A program made the translations under genes and the position numbers. DNA of 37,516 nt from positions 1-37,516 of the forward strand of contig CAJMSX010000038.1 of NCBI GenBank assembly GCA_905216195.1, in the 5' to 3' direction. A model generated the notes under the pieces. It was not told the origin of the DNA and did no database searches. It saw only the letters and a list, made by a program, of their open reading frames with translations. Source of the DNA: an uncultured bacterium. Lineage in GTDB: Bacteria > Bacteroidota > Bacteroidia > Bacteroidales > Marinifilaceae. Positions 16,825 to 25,140 of this stretch are shown piece after piece. How positions within the stretch are numbered: position 1 is the stretch's first letter; every line of letters begins with the position of its first letter.

Positions 16825-18300
16825 TTATTTCTTGACACCCTGCAAAATATCTATCGGTAAATAAGACCGGTTGTTTTCAAAATCCCAAAGCGTCTGAATC
16901 TTGAGATTCAGCAATTCGATCTTATAGTTGATAATGGCATTCGTATAATCCTGTTTGGCTGTCGTCAACTGAGTTTGATACTGTTGCAACTCCATACCGG
17001 TCAGATTCCCGTTCCGGTACTTTTCCATGTTGATTTCATAGGTGCGCTGAGCATTTTCCATACTTTTTTTCTTAATCTCAATCTGATTGATGAGGGTCGG
17101 CAGATTCCGGCATACCTGACGGATACTGATCACAATTTCTTTTTTCTGTTCGCTCAGGGCGACTTCATCCGATTCTTTCGCCAGCCTGCTGGATTCGACC
17201 CGGGCTTTCTTGGCTCCCCAGTCGAAGATAGGAATAGTCACCGATACCCCGATCTGTTCATTATCGGTCGGTTTATCGTACATGGTTCCGATTTTATCGC
17301 CCAAAGCATTTAATCCGACCCGGGCGGAAATACTCCCCTTAAACTCATTCTCGGCTTTGGCCCGGATGATGCTAAATACATCCCGCTCTATCGTAATGGC
17401 TTTTTGCCTCAGCTCCATCCGCTGATCCAATCCGTATTTTACCGCCTCGTTCGTATTTACGGTAATGGGAGTAACTTCCGTATTCGGCAATACGGAGATA
17501 TCTTCATCCAGGGAAATTCCCAGTAACAATTTGAAATCATCCTTCGCATTTTCATAGTTGATCTCCGAAGTATATACGGAAGATTCGCTGGTAGCCATAT
17601 TCACTTCCGCCTGATACAATTCTTCCCGGGCCACCAAACCGGCTTCCACCTTATTTTTTATAATCTCATAATTCTGCTTTTGATTGGCATATTCGTCCCG
17701 GGCAATGGAAAGGTCTTTAAAACGCTGATATACACTGTAAAAATTACTGGTTACATTTCTTTCAATCGTCAGTTGCTGCATGGCATAACTCAAACGGGCA
17801 TTTTCCAGACTGAGCTCCAGTTCCTCCAATTGCATTTTTGTCCGGTTATACGTAAACAAAGGCTGGTCCAATCTTAAAGAAATGTTGTGATTAAACGAAG
17901 TGCTCGTTCCTCCCAGCGTACGGTTCGACGCATCCTGCCAGGAAACATCGTTTACCAGAGAAAGGGTCCCGTCCGTCCATTTAATCGGCTGGGTAATGGC
18001 GAAAGAAGCGGCCGACGTCATGCTCTTGTTATCGTACCAACGGCTGTTATAACTGTCATACTGACTGTTGCGGGTAAAATTAAATGGAGTGACATCCAAT
18101 GAAAACTGCGATTTCAGAGAAGCATCCTGAGCTTTCAGGTTCAACTCGTTCTGTTGCAGACTCAATTTGCTCTGAACCAGAGCGGGACTATTTTCAAAAG
18201 CTATCTGAAGAGCTTTTTCCAAAGTAAGAATTTCCTGAGAAAAACCGGGAACAGCGCCGAATCCCAGTAAAATAGTTAATAACAGCGTATACTTTCGCAT
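16825..18300 (-). CDS. TolC-family outer-membrane efflux channel
   Basis: A 491-residue protein from ATG 18300, chosen because MRKYTLLLTILLGFGAVPGFSQ is a clean signal peptide; an in-frame ATG eight codons earlier (18324) is possible. The mature protein has two tandem repeats of long helices, as expected for the channel. The first begins LTLEKALQIAFENSPALVQ and the second lies around TNEAVKYGLDQRMELRQKAITIERD. The segment IGVSVTIPIFDWGAKKARVE is the typical strand motif of the family. There is no lipobox, so it is not lipid-anchored. It would form the outer-membrane exit duct for the RND pumps and, perhaps, for the ABC modules of the same locus. It starts 32 bp after the large ABC permease gene. 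Confidence 0.95.
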   Translation of the reverse strand: MRKYTLLLTILLGFGAVPGFSQEILTLEKALQIAFENSPALVQSKLSLQQNELNLKAQDASLKSQFSLDVTPFNFTRNSQYDSYNSRWYDNKSMTSAASFAITQPIKWTDGTLSLVNDVSWQDASNRTLGGTSTSFNHNISLRLDQPLFTYNRTKMQLEELELSLENARLSYAMQQLTIERNVTSNFYSVYQRFKDLSIARDEYANQKQNYEIIKNKVEAGLVAREELYQAEVNMATSESSVYTSEINYENAKDDFKLLLGISLDEDISVLPNTEVTPITVNTNEAVKYGLDQRMELRQKAITIERDVFSIIRAKAENEFKGSISARVGLNALGDKIGTMYDKPTDNEQIGVSVTIPIFDWGAKKARVESSRLAKESDEVALSEQKKEIVISIRQVCRNLPTLINQIEIKKKSMENAQRTYEINMEKYRNGNLTGMELQQYQTQLTTAKQDYTNAIINYKIELLNLKIQTLWDFENNRSYLPIDILQGVKK

Positions 18301-18356
18301 AATATTATTGTTTTTAATTAGCACATTTACCCGACGATCTTTTCGTCATCTTTTTT

Positions 18357-21300
18357 TTAATTACTACTTCTTAATGTAAATTTAACTGCATCCGCCACGA
18401 CGTAATCCGCAGATACCTTATCCGTTAAAGTCACCGAAACCTCTCCTTTGGGTAAATAAAAACTCCCCAAAGTCACCCAACCGTTTTCTTCCTGCCCGAG
18501 GTCGATCGACACCGTTTCGGATTCCTGATCGTACTGTACGGTATAAGTCTGGGTTTTTTCTTCCCGTCCATGCCGCCGGCGTCCCCAGGTCTCGAACTTC
18601 GGATTCCATACGGCAATTTCGTAATAATTGTCAGCCGGAATTTCAGCCGTCCAACACACTTTGTTATTCCCTTTTCCCTTACTCTTATACACGGCGGAAT
18701 TCACCGAAGTCCCGTAACAGGTATTGTTCACGACCGCTGTCCACTTGGAGGGGAAACGCCAGGGGAAGAAATTTTTATACTTATCTTCCTCTTCTTTCTT
18801 AAACAAATCCTTCAGTTTCCGCTTCTGATTCGATTCGATCGTACGGAAGCCGGGGTCTTCGTTATCCACGATAATTTCTCCGGGCTCCGGACGGAATAAA
18901 AGCGTATCTACCGGAAATATTCCGCTGGTCGTGTCGCTGATCTCATTATCGATCTTGGAGAAATTGAAATTAAATTCGTTCGGCAGATTATGGGAAACAT
19001 TGGTATTGATCGTTATCTGTCCCGGACGTTCGTCCTGGATGATCTTCACTTCTCTGGCACTTTTAGCAGGAATAATGTAGTTCAACGCCTCATCTTGCGC
19101 ATTGCTATTCCGGGGACCGCCCATCCGGAACCCACCGGGGCCTCCGCCTCCGCTGATCACATTGACGGTAATAACCGCATCTACATCCGAACCGTTATAG
19201 GCTTTAAAACGAACCTGATATTTGGTAAAATCATCCACCAATACCTTATTGGCGTCTGCATCTTTTAAACGCACGGTGGGAGAATGATCCACCCGGTACC
19301 ATTGAGAGGTAAAATTCATCAGATCCAAACCGAACCGTTCCGTAAACGCACGGGCAAAATCTGCAAAAGGAACTTCGGTAAACAAATGTTTCTCTCCGAA
19401 CTCCTTCAAAAAAGTATGAAATTCCTTAAGCGGCACCCGGGATAAAACGTAGTTCTTTAAAAACGTACTCTTCAAACGCAGGATTTCATACATAACTTCG
19501 GGCTTCAGTTCCCGGTCCTTCAATGCCTCTTCAAAACTGTGTTCCTGCAGGTAAATATTGGCTCTTTGATTGTCGTTAATCGCTCCGCCCCCGAAAAACC
19601 ACATCCTTCTTCCCTCAGCCGTTACATTTTGCATCGTATTCAGAGCGATATCGATAACCGGATACTGGGAAGAATAGATAAAACCGGTAAAAGCGAAAAA
19701 CATAGCACCCATATTGAGTTTATTCACGGCGGGAGATCTCCCCCAACGCATGGTCGAACTGCTTTCATTGACAAAAGAATTCCGGATATAATTTTTCAGC
19801 ATTTCCACCTGTATGTCCTTTTCTTCCAGTACCTCGTTCCTGGCCCTCCAATCTTTCGTCATGTAATAGCTGGACCGGAAATCCGCCGGCGTTGTCAACC
19901 CCCTCTCCGGGACAAAAATAATTTCGGGCATCACCTGCTCCGTATACCCTTTCCAGTTCCGGATATATCCGGTAAAAGGAAGCGGAGTTTCTGCCAAAAC
20001 AAATTTATCGAAAGGATACGTTCGGTTTTTGGCAACTTCCAAATCATTCCGGATTTCCCGGATCACAACGGGTAAAGTATCCTGGATTTCGCTAAAATGC
20101 TTCGAGAAATCATCATGTCCCCGGAAATAATAAATTTCGTAGCTCGTAGAATCTACCGAAATCGCTTTTTTCTCGTAATCAGCCACCGTCAGGCTGATCC
20201 CCGGCAAAAGAGTTTTGTTGACGAACCTGACTTTTCCATCCGCTTCTATTTTCTCTCCCTGCGATAAAACCGTCTTTCCTGCTATCCCGTTGACCGTCAG
20301 GGTATATTGGGTAAAATCCCGTTTGATATTATAAGGTACAGCCGGATATTCCGGGGCTTCCGTTACCGGATACCAGACACATTCCGGAGTGAGAATCGTA
20401 AACTTATCCTCCAGATAAACATAGCGTTTCCCATAACGGAAGAAAAATACTCCCGACTCCGTATGAGCCAGAAAATCCTTGTCCTCAATGTCCGTATAAC
20501 AAATATTTTCATCTATGCCTCCCCGGTATTTCAGCGACAGCGGCCATTCTTCTCCCGGTTTCAATGCTTTATCGATGACAATAGCCTGTTTTTCCCGGAC
20601 GAAAGCCACCGGCTGACCGTTACTTTCCGCCTGCATAACCTGTAGCGAAGGATTCAACCACACAACTACCCTTTTTAGCTCTTCCCCTCCGTTATTCCGA
20701 AGCAACATCCGACTTTCCCCCTCTAAATTCCTTCCCTGCAAATTCAGGGAAATATCGTTAGAAATTACGTTGGCCTTTTCCAAGGATCCATACTGATTAT
20801 ATACGGCAGCATATTCCTGACGCAACCCGGCAATATGCCGGAAATGCAACACATACGCCAACCCGCAGCCTAAACCCAGCACGATCAGGACTAATCCGCT
20901 TATACTCAAAACTACATTTTTCCAGGGCCGGTGCGGCAAACGCTTTACCAAAGCCACGGTAAAACAAAGAAGGCCTAAACCCAATAAAAAATAAATCGAC
21001 CGCTGTAACAAAAACAAACGGATATCGGGATGTCCCGTTATGTCCGAAAAAAGAGCGGGAATATTCACCCCGAAAAAATCGAAAACTCCATACAGATTTT
21101 CCGGAAGATAAAAGAAAATCGTGCCCGTCAATCCCAGCATCACGATAAAAGTGACCGCCTGATTCTTTAAAAAGCACATAAACGTAAAAGCCAGCCCCAA
21201 AATAAAAAGCAAGGAAGGCAGGGAGATCGTCAGTATGTAAAATACATAAGGGAATAAACTGAAAGGCGAACGGTTGATCACCAAATTGATGAACATAGCC

Positions 21301-21689
21301 ACCAGCAGGGTAATGATATTCAATCCGATAAATACCCGCAAAATTCCCCACACCTTTCCGACAATATAATCGGCATTACTCATCGGACGTACATAAATAA
21401 CTTCGGCGGTGTCCAGTTTTTTATCCCGTTTCAGAAAACTTCCGGCCAGAAAAATAACGATCACCGACTGGGCTACGTTATACAAATAAATCGTAAAAAA
21501 CGGAATCAGGGAAGTAACCGCCGTATAATCCCAACTCTGAGTATACCTGGAAAAAACAGAAGTAAGATTCCCAAACTGATTCAGCGTGAGGATCAGTAAC
21601 ACCAATATGGCGAAGATACGAAACAACCAGCTCCGCTTTAATAACTTGACCTCATACCGGGCAATGACGTTAATATTATGGATATTCAT
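18357..21689 (-). CDS. ABC permease fused to a large periplasmic part: M1-peptidase-like (no zinc motif) and golvesin-like C-terminal domain
   Basis: A 1110-residue protein. The first ~280 residues are an ABC-2-type permease with about seven helices, including an amphipathic start (NVIARYEVKLLKRSWLFRIF) and DTAEVIYVRPMSNADYIVGKVWG. A large extracytoplasmic region follows. About 300-800 resembles the fold of M1 aminopeptidases found fused to Bacteroidetes ABC permeases, including a late segment FGLDLMNFTSQWY. However, I find no HExxH zinc motif and no GAMEN motif, so catalysis is unlikely. A Gly-rich loop (GGGGPGGFRMGG, about 845-862) comes next. The last ~125 residues (YYEIAVWNPKF ... GWVTLGSFYLPKG ... 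VVADAVKF) look like a golvesin/xanthan-lyase C-terminal domain. The gene starts 11 bp after the ATPase gene, its obvious partner. The domain calls beyond the permease are pattern-based. Confidence 0.82.
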   Translation of the reverse strand: MNIHNINVIARYEVKLLKRSWLFRIFAILVLLILTLNQFGNLTSVFSRYTQSWDYTAVTSLIPFFTIYLYNVAQSVIVIFLAGSFLKRDKKLDTAEVIYVRPMSNADYIVGKVWGILRVFIGLNIITLLVAMFINLVINRSPFSLFPYVFYILTISLPSLLFILGLAFTFMCFLKNQAVTFIVMLGLTGTIFFYLPENLYGVFDFFGVNIPALFSDITGHPDIRLFLLQRSIYFLLGLGLLCFTVALVKRLPHRPWKNVVLSISGLVLIVLGLGCGLAYVLHFRHIAGLRQEYAAVYNQYGSLEKANVISNDISLNLQGRNLEGESRMLLRNNGGEELKRVVVWLNPSLQVMQAESNGQPVAFVREKQAIVIDKALKPGEEWPLSLKYRGGIDENICYTDIEDKDFLAHTESGVFFFRYGKRYVYLEDKFTILTPECVWYPVTEAPEYPAVPYNIKRDFTQYTLTVNGIAGKTVLSQGEKIEADGKVRFVNKTLLPGISLTVADYEKKAISVDSTSYEIYYFRGHDDFSKHFSEIQDTLPVVIREIRNDLEVAKNRTYPFDKFVLAETPLPFTGYIRNWKGYTEQVMPEIIFVPERGLTTPADFRSSYYMTKDWRARNEVLEEKDIQVEMLKNYIRNSFVNESSSTMRWGRSPAVNKLNMGAMFFAFTGFIYSSQYPVIDIALNTMQNVTAEGRRMWFFGGGAINDNQRANIYLQEHSFEEALKDRELKPEVMYEILRLKSTFLKNYVLSRVPLKEFHTFLKEFGEKHLFTEVPFADFARAFTERFGLDLMNFTSQWYRVDHSPTVRLKDADANKVLVDDFTKYQVRFKAYNGSDVDAVITVNVISGGGGPGGFRMGGPRNSNAQDEALNYIIPAKSAREVKIIQDERPGQITINTNVSHNLPNEFNFNFSKIDNEISDTTSGIFPVDTLLFRPEPGEIIVDNEDPGFRTIESNQKRKLKDLFKKEEEDKYKNFFPWRFPSKWTAVVNNTCYGTSVNSAVYKSKGKGNNKVCWTAEIPADNYYEIAVWNPKFETWGRRRHGREEKTQTYTVQYDQESETVSIDLGQEENGWVTLGSFYLPKGEVSVTLTDKVSADYVVADAVKFTLRSSN

Positions 21690-21700
21690 CTTTTCTCGTA

Positions 21701-22630
21701 CTATTTAAACAAATCGCCTGCAACTTCTTTATCGGCATACATTTCCATCCGGTCTTGCAACAAATAATCCATGAAATAAACATATGCATGCTCAATATTG
21801 GGAATAATCGCTTTCCCTCCGAAGCCCTCCAGATTTTCAGCCACAATCTGAATATCCCAGCCTCCGTTGGAAGGAATGGTCGAAATAATCGGATATTTTT
21901 CTTTAATGGTTTTAAATTCCAGATCCGTCACAAATATTTCCCAAACTTTACCTTTGGCTAACTCGATCATATCGTCCGGGGAACCCTCGAATTTCAACTC
22001 TCCTTTATTCAGCAAAGCCAACTTTTTACACGTACTGGAAATATCCCCCACAATATGAGTCGATAAAATAATGATCACGTCTTTATCACTGACATCGGAA
22101 AGAATATTCCGGAAACGAATCCGCTCTTCCGGGTCCAGACCGGTAGTCGGTTCATCTACGATAATCACTTTCGGATTACCGATAATAGCCTGTGCAATGC
22201 CGAGTCTCCTTTTCATACCTCCCGACAACCGGTTCGCCCAACGGTCCCTCACTTCGAACAAACCCACTTTCCGCAACATTTCGTCTACAATCTCTCCTCT
22301 TTTCCGTTTTCCTTTAATGCCGGCCAAGCCCGCTCCGTAATCCAAAAATTCCCAGGTTTTCAGTTTTTCGAAAAAACGAAAATCCTGCGGAAGATATCCC
22401 AAAACCGAACGAATGGCCTTGCGATCCTTCGCTATATCATAATCGTCAAAAAAAATCGTCCCCGAACTAGCGCTCTGCAAAAGCGTCATAATACGCATCA
22501 AGGAAGTTTTTCCCGCTCCGTTAGGCCCCAACAACCCGAACATGCCGGGTTCAATGTTCAAATTCAGCTCTTTAAGTGCCTTATGTCCGTCGGGATAGAT
22601 TTTACTGAGATTTTTTATTCGTATATTCAT
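21701..22630 (-). CDS. ABC transporter ATP-binding protein, first gene of the hybrid exporter locus
   Basis: A 309-residue cytoplasmic ATPase. Strand 1 and the A-loop are IRIKNLSKIYPDG, Walker A is GPNGAGKTS (35-43), the Q-loop is LPQDF with Gln82, the signature is LSGGM (135-139), Walker B is VIIVDE (155-160) and the H-loop is His192. A C-terminal extension of about 80 residues follows (DDMIELAKGKVWEIFVTD onward). The ATPase domain at the end of the RND-ABC fusion is clearly related, including this tail (EMADIAKDVTWVFEVP), which suggests duplication within the locus. It probably energises the adjacent 1110-residue permease. No close match to TAnnTTTG was found in the 207-bp AT-rich gap upstream, so the promoter position is unclear. 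Confidence 0.95.
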   Translation of the reverse strand: MNIRIKNLSKIYPDGHKALKELNLNIEPGMFGLLGPNGAGKTSLMRIMTLLQSASSGTIFFDDYDIAKDRKAIRSVLGYLPQDFRFFEKLKTWEFLDYGAGLAGIKGKRKRGEIVDEMLRKVGLFEVRDRWANRLSGGMKRRLGIAQAIIGNPKVIIVDEPTTGLDPEERIRFRNILSDVSDKDVIIILSTHIVGDISSTCKKLALLNKGELKFEGSPDDMIELAKGKVWEIFVTDLEFKTIKEKYPIISTIPSNGGWDIQIVAENLEGFGGKAIIPNIEHAYVYFMDYLLQDRMEMYADKEVAGDLFK

Positions 22631-22837
22631 CAGAACCTCATCTTTGAATGCGTTAAAAGTAATAAATTCAGGTTTAAAATCTGCTATGGCAGTCGTTTTT
22701 AATATTTTAATAACAATATGACAAAAATTAATGAAAAAGGTTTAAGTTAAATAAAAGTTAATGTAAGTTTCCCGCATTTTTCGTCTTTTCGTTCTATCGG
22801 TACGTTCGTTCTCTTGCAACGACCCGTCCGCTCTCCC

Positions 22838-23551
22838 TCAAGAAAAAACCTCCCGGATCACCTGTATACTTTTCACATTGAAATCCGTATTTAAATGTAT
22901 GCTGTAAAAAAGCAAAATCACATCCAAAAGCACACTTCGGGCCTCACGATTCAAGGGGATTTCTTTCAACTCTTCCACCGGACAAATACAAAGCCGGTAA
23001 ATCGTTTTGGCCGCATTCGGTCCTGAAACATAAGGCATCCCACTTCCGGCAGGAGAAAAAGTTCCGTCATTGATATTGAATACGTCCCCTTCCCTATAGG
23101 TATCGCTGTTGATCCGAAAGCCGACGAAAGCTGCCAGGCGGTATAGAAAAAATAAGTTGAAATTCGCGGTATCTTTTTCCGAGGTATTCAGATATTCCAC
23201 TGAACGGACAAGATAATCAAACAGACTTTCATTTTTTTGCTCGTTGCGAAGAATCAGATAGAGGATTTCCCCCCACAGCAAAGCGATATTCATCTTACAA
23301 ACATCGGAATACAAACCAGCCGTATTTACCAAAGGCGCAATTTGCTTCAAGCGGTGCAAACCTCCCCTTTCATTTTCATAAAATTCCATTTCCACCACCT
23401 GCATCGGCTGCACGGCAAAGTTCCTCCGTTTAAAAATCAAAACCGGAGAGATAAAGGACAGAAAACCTCTTTCCCGGGTAAAAGCATGAATGATTTTTTG
23501 GTTATCGGAATAACCCGTTACTTTCAAAATCACAGCCTTCCCCACTTCCAT
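22838..23551 (-). CDS. recO: DNA repair protein RecO
   Basis: A 237-residue cytoplasmic protein of typical RecO length. The N-terminal OB-fold begins KAVILKVTGYSDNQKIIHAFTRERGFLSFISP, where the K-I-I-H-A-F-T-R-E-R-G stretch is characteristic. The helical C-terminal domain ends in SIQVIREVFS, close to the common Bacteroidetes ending. The zinc-finger cysteines found in some RecO proteins are absent. In the RecFOR pathway RecO helps RecA displace SSB and anneals single strands. It begins 4 bp after the rdgB stop and is surely co-transcribed with it. The 207 bp after it, up to the exporter locus, show no strong hairpin terminator. Confidence 0.9.
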   Translation of the reverse strand: MEVGKAVILKVTGYSDNQKIIHAFTRERGFLSFISPVLIFKRRNFAVQPMQVVEMEFYENERGGLHRLKQIAPLVNTAGLYSDVCKMNIALLWGEILYLILRNEQKNESLFDYLVRSVEYLNTSEKDTANFNLFFLYRLAAFVGFRINSDTYREGDVFNINDGTFSPAGSGMPYVSGPNAAKTIYRLCICPVEELKEIPLNREARSVLLDVILLFYSIHLNTDFNVKSIQVIREVFS

Positions 23552-23555
23552 ATTC

Positions 23556-24137
23556 CTACGCCTTATCGGATTTCAAAAACTCGGCTAACTGCTCGACCGC
23601 TCTTCCCCGGTGACTGATCCGGTTCTTTTCTTCCATGGGCATTTGCGCAAAACTTTGCGTATACCCGCAGGGACGGAAAATCGGGTCGTATCCGAAACCG
23701 GCTTCTCCCTGAGGCCCCCCCAGAATCTCCCCTTCCACCTTTCCTTCAAAACAATATTCCCGGCCGTGGAGAATTAAAGCGATCACCGTTCTGAAACAGG
23801 CTGAACGGTTTTGCACGCCTTCCATCTCCTTCAGCACCTTTTTCATATTGGCTTTCGAATCTTTCGCCGGACCGGCGTAACGAGCAGAATAGACCCCCGG
23901 CCGATAATCCAAAGCCTCTACTTCCAGCCCCGTATCGTCCGCAAAGCAATCATATCCGTAATGCTGCTTCACATAACACGCTTTTTGAAGCGCATTTCCC
24001 CTCACGGTAGGCTGCTCTTCCGGAATATCCTCCAGACAACCGATCTCTGATAAAGTGACGATTTCATACCGGTCTCCCAGGATTTTTACAATTTCCTCCA
24101 GCTTGTGTTTGTTATTTGTTGCAAAAACCAGTTTCAT
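23556..24137 (-). CDS. rdgB: RdgB/HAM1 non-canonical purine NTP pyrophosphatase
   Basis: A 193-residue cytoplasmic enzyme that hydrolyses XTP, ITP and dITP to the monophosphates and so keeps deaminated purines out of nucleic acids. Family motifs are intact: MKLVFATNNKHKLEE at the N-terminus (nucleotide-binding TxNxxK), CFADDTGLEVEAL with the metal-binding acidic residues, PGVYSARYAG, GFGYDPIFRP and the C-terminal SHRGRA. Length is normal. It is the first gene of a two-gene unit with recO and is divergent from rsgA. A matching -7 motif lies 16 bp before the ATG. Confidence 0.97.
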   Translation of the reverse strand: MKLVFATNNKHKLEEIVKILGDRYEIVTLSEIGCLEDIPEEQPTVRGNALQKACYVKQHYGYDCFADDTGLEVEALDYRPGVYSARYAGPAKDSKANMKKVLKEMEGVQNRSACFRTVIALILHGREYCFEGKVEGEILGGPQGEAGFGYDPIFRPCGYTQSFAQMPMEEKNRISHRGRAVEQLAEFLKSDKA

Positions 24138-24152
24138 CCTCTCATTTTTTTA

Positions 24153-24160
24153 CAAAGGTA
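24153..24160 (-). promoter_or_regulatory. candidate -7 element of rdgB-recO
   Basis: The minus-strand sequence is TACCTTTG, an exact match to TAnnTTTG, and it ends 15-16 nt before the rdgB ATG. No clear -33 TTTG is visible at the usual distance. Confidence 0.5.
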
Positions 24161-24189
24161 CAAAAATCAAAGATATAATATATTTAAAC

Positions 24190-24197
24190 TATCTTTG
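24190..24197 (+). promoter_or_regulatory. candidate -7 element of rsgA
   Basis: TATCTTTG matches TAnnTTTG and lies 21 bp before the rsgA ATG at 24219. It is divergent from the rdgB motif, with 29 bp between them. A -33 element is not obvious. Confidence 0.5.
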
Positions 24198-24218
24198 TTC
24201 GGTAATTAAAATGTAGTT

Positions 24219-25139
24219 ATGGAAAAAGGGGTCGTCATCAAATCTACCGGCAGTTGGTACCTGGTGAGAAATGACAAGGGAGAACAAGTACAATGCCGTA
24301 TACGCGGGAAACTGCGTCTGAAAGGTTCGCGGACCACCAATCCCGTAGCGGTAGGAGACCTGGTGGAACTGGAAAAAGGTAGCGACGGTTACGTTATCGC
24401 CCGCATAGGGGAAAGACGCAACTATGTCATCCGGAAATCGACCAATCTTTCGAAAGAATCCCACATCATTGCAGCCAATGTCGATCTGGCTCTTTTAATC
24501 GCCACTATCGATCATCCGGAAACTTCCACGGTATTTATCGACCGTTTTTTGGCTACGACCGAAGCCTATCGCATTCCGGCCGCTATTGTATTCAATAAAA
24601 CCGATCTCTATGACGAAACGGCACTTAACCGGTTGGAAGAATTAAAATTTCTCTATGAATCCATCGGTTATCCGGTCCTGGCGATTTCCGCCAGCCGGGG
24701 AGATAACCTGGAAGAAGTGAAAAACCTGTTAAAAGATAAAATTACCGTCCTATCGGGCATGTCGGGCGTGGGGAAAAGTTCCCTGATTAACCGGATCGAA
24801 CCGGAACTGCATTTAAAAACGGCTCTTATTTCCGAAGCGCACGATACCGGCAAACACACTACTACCTTCGCCGAAATGTTCGAACTGAAGGAAGGCGGAT
24901 ACATCATCGATACCCCGGGGCTCCGTAGTTTCGGTATGATCGACATGCAGAAAGAGGAAATCTCCCACTTTTTCCCCGAAATATTCCGCACCGCTTCCCA
25001 ATGCCGTTTTTACAATTGTACGCATACTCACGAACCGGGATGTGCCGTCATCCAAGCGCTCCGGCAAGGGAAGATCAGCGAAAGCCGGTATTGGAGCTAC
25101 CTGAGCATCCTGGAAGACAGCGGAGAAAAATACCGTTGA
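24219..25139 (+). CDS. rsgA: Ribosome small-subunit-dependent GTPase A
   Basis: A 306-residue GTPase that checks late assembly of the 30S subunit. An N-terminal OB-fold (MEKGVVIKSTGSWYLV ... VGDLVELE) is followed by the circularly permuted GTPase order that marks this family: G4 NKTD (126-129), G5 ISASRGD, G1 GMSGVGKSS (180-188), then G3 DTPG (231-234). The C-terminal zinc knuckle is seen as CRFYNCTHTHEPGC (Cys262, Cys267, His269, Cys275). Length is normal. It stands alone on the plus strand. Its stop codon is 1 bp from that of the convergent lipoprotein gene, so there is no room for a separate terminator. Confidence 0.97.
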   Translation: MEKGVVIKSTGSWYLVRNDKGEQVQCRIRGKLRLKGSRTTNPVAVGDLVELEKGSDGYVIARIGERRNYVIRKSTNLSKESHIIAANVDLALLIATIDHPETSTVFIDRFLATTEAYRIPAAIVFNKTDLYDETALNRLEELKFLYESIGYPVLAISASRGDNLEEVKNLLKDKITVLSGMSGVGKSSLINRIEPELHLKTALISEAHDTGKHTTTFAEMFELKEGGYIIDTPGLRSFGMIDMQKEEISHFFPEIFRTASQCRFYNCTHTHEPGCAVIQALRQGKISESRYWSYLSILEDSGEKYR

Positions 25140-25140
25140 G

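Noticed and set aside
19600..20200. An active M1 metallopeptidase in the large ABC permease
   Set aside because: I searched the periplasmic part by eye for HExxH and GAMEN and found neither, so only a fold-level resemblance is claimed.
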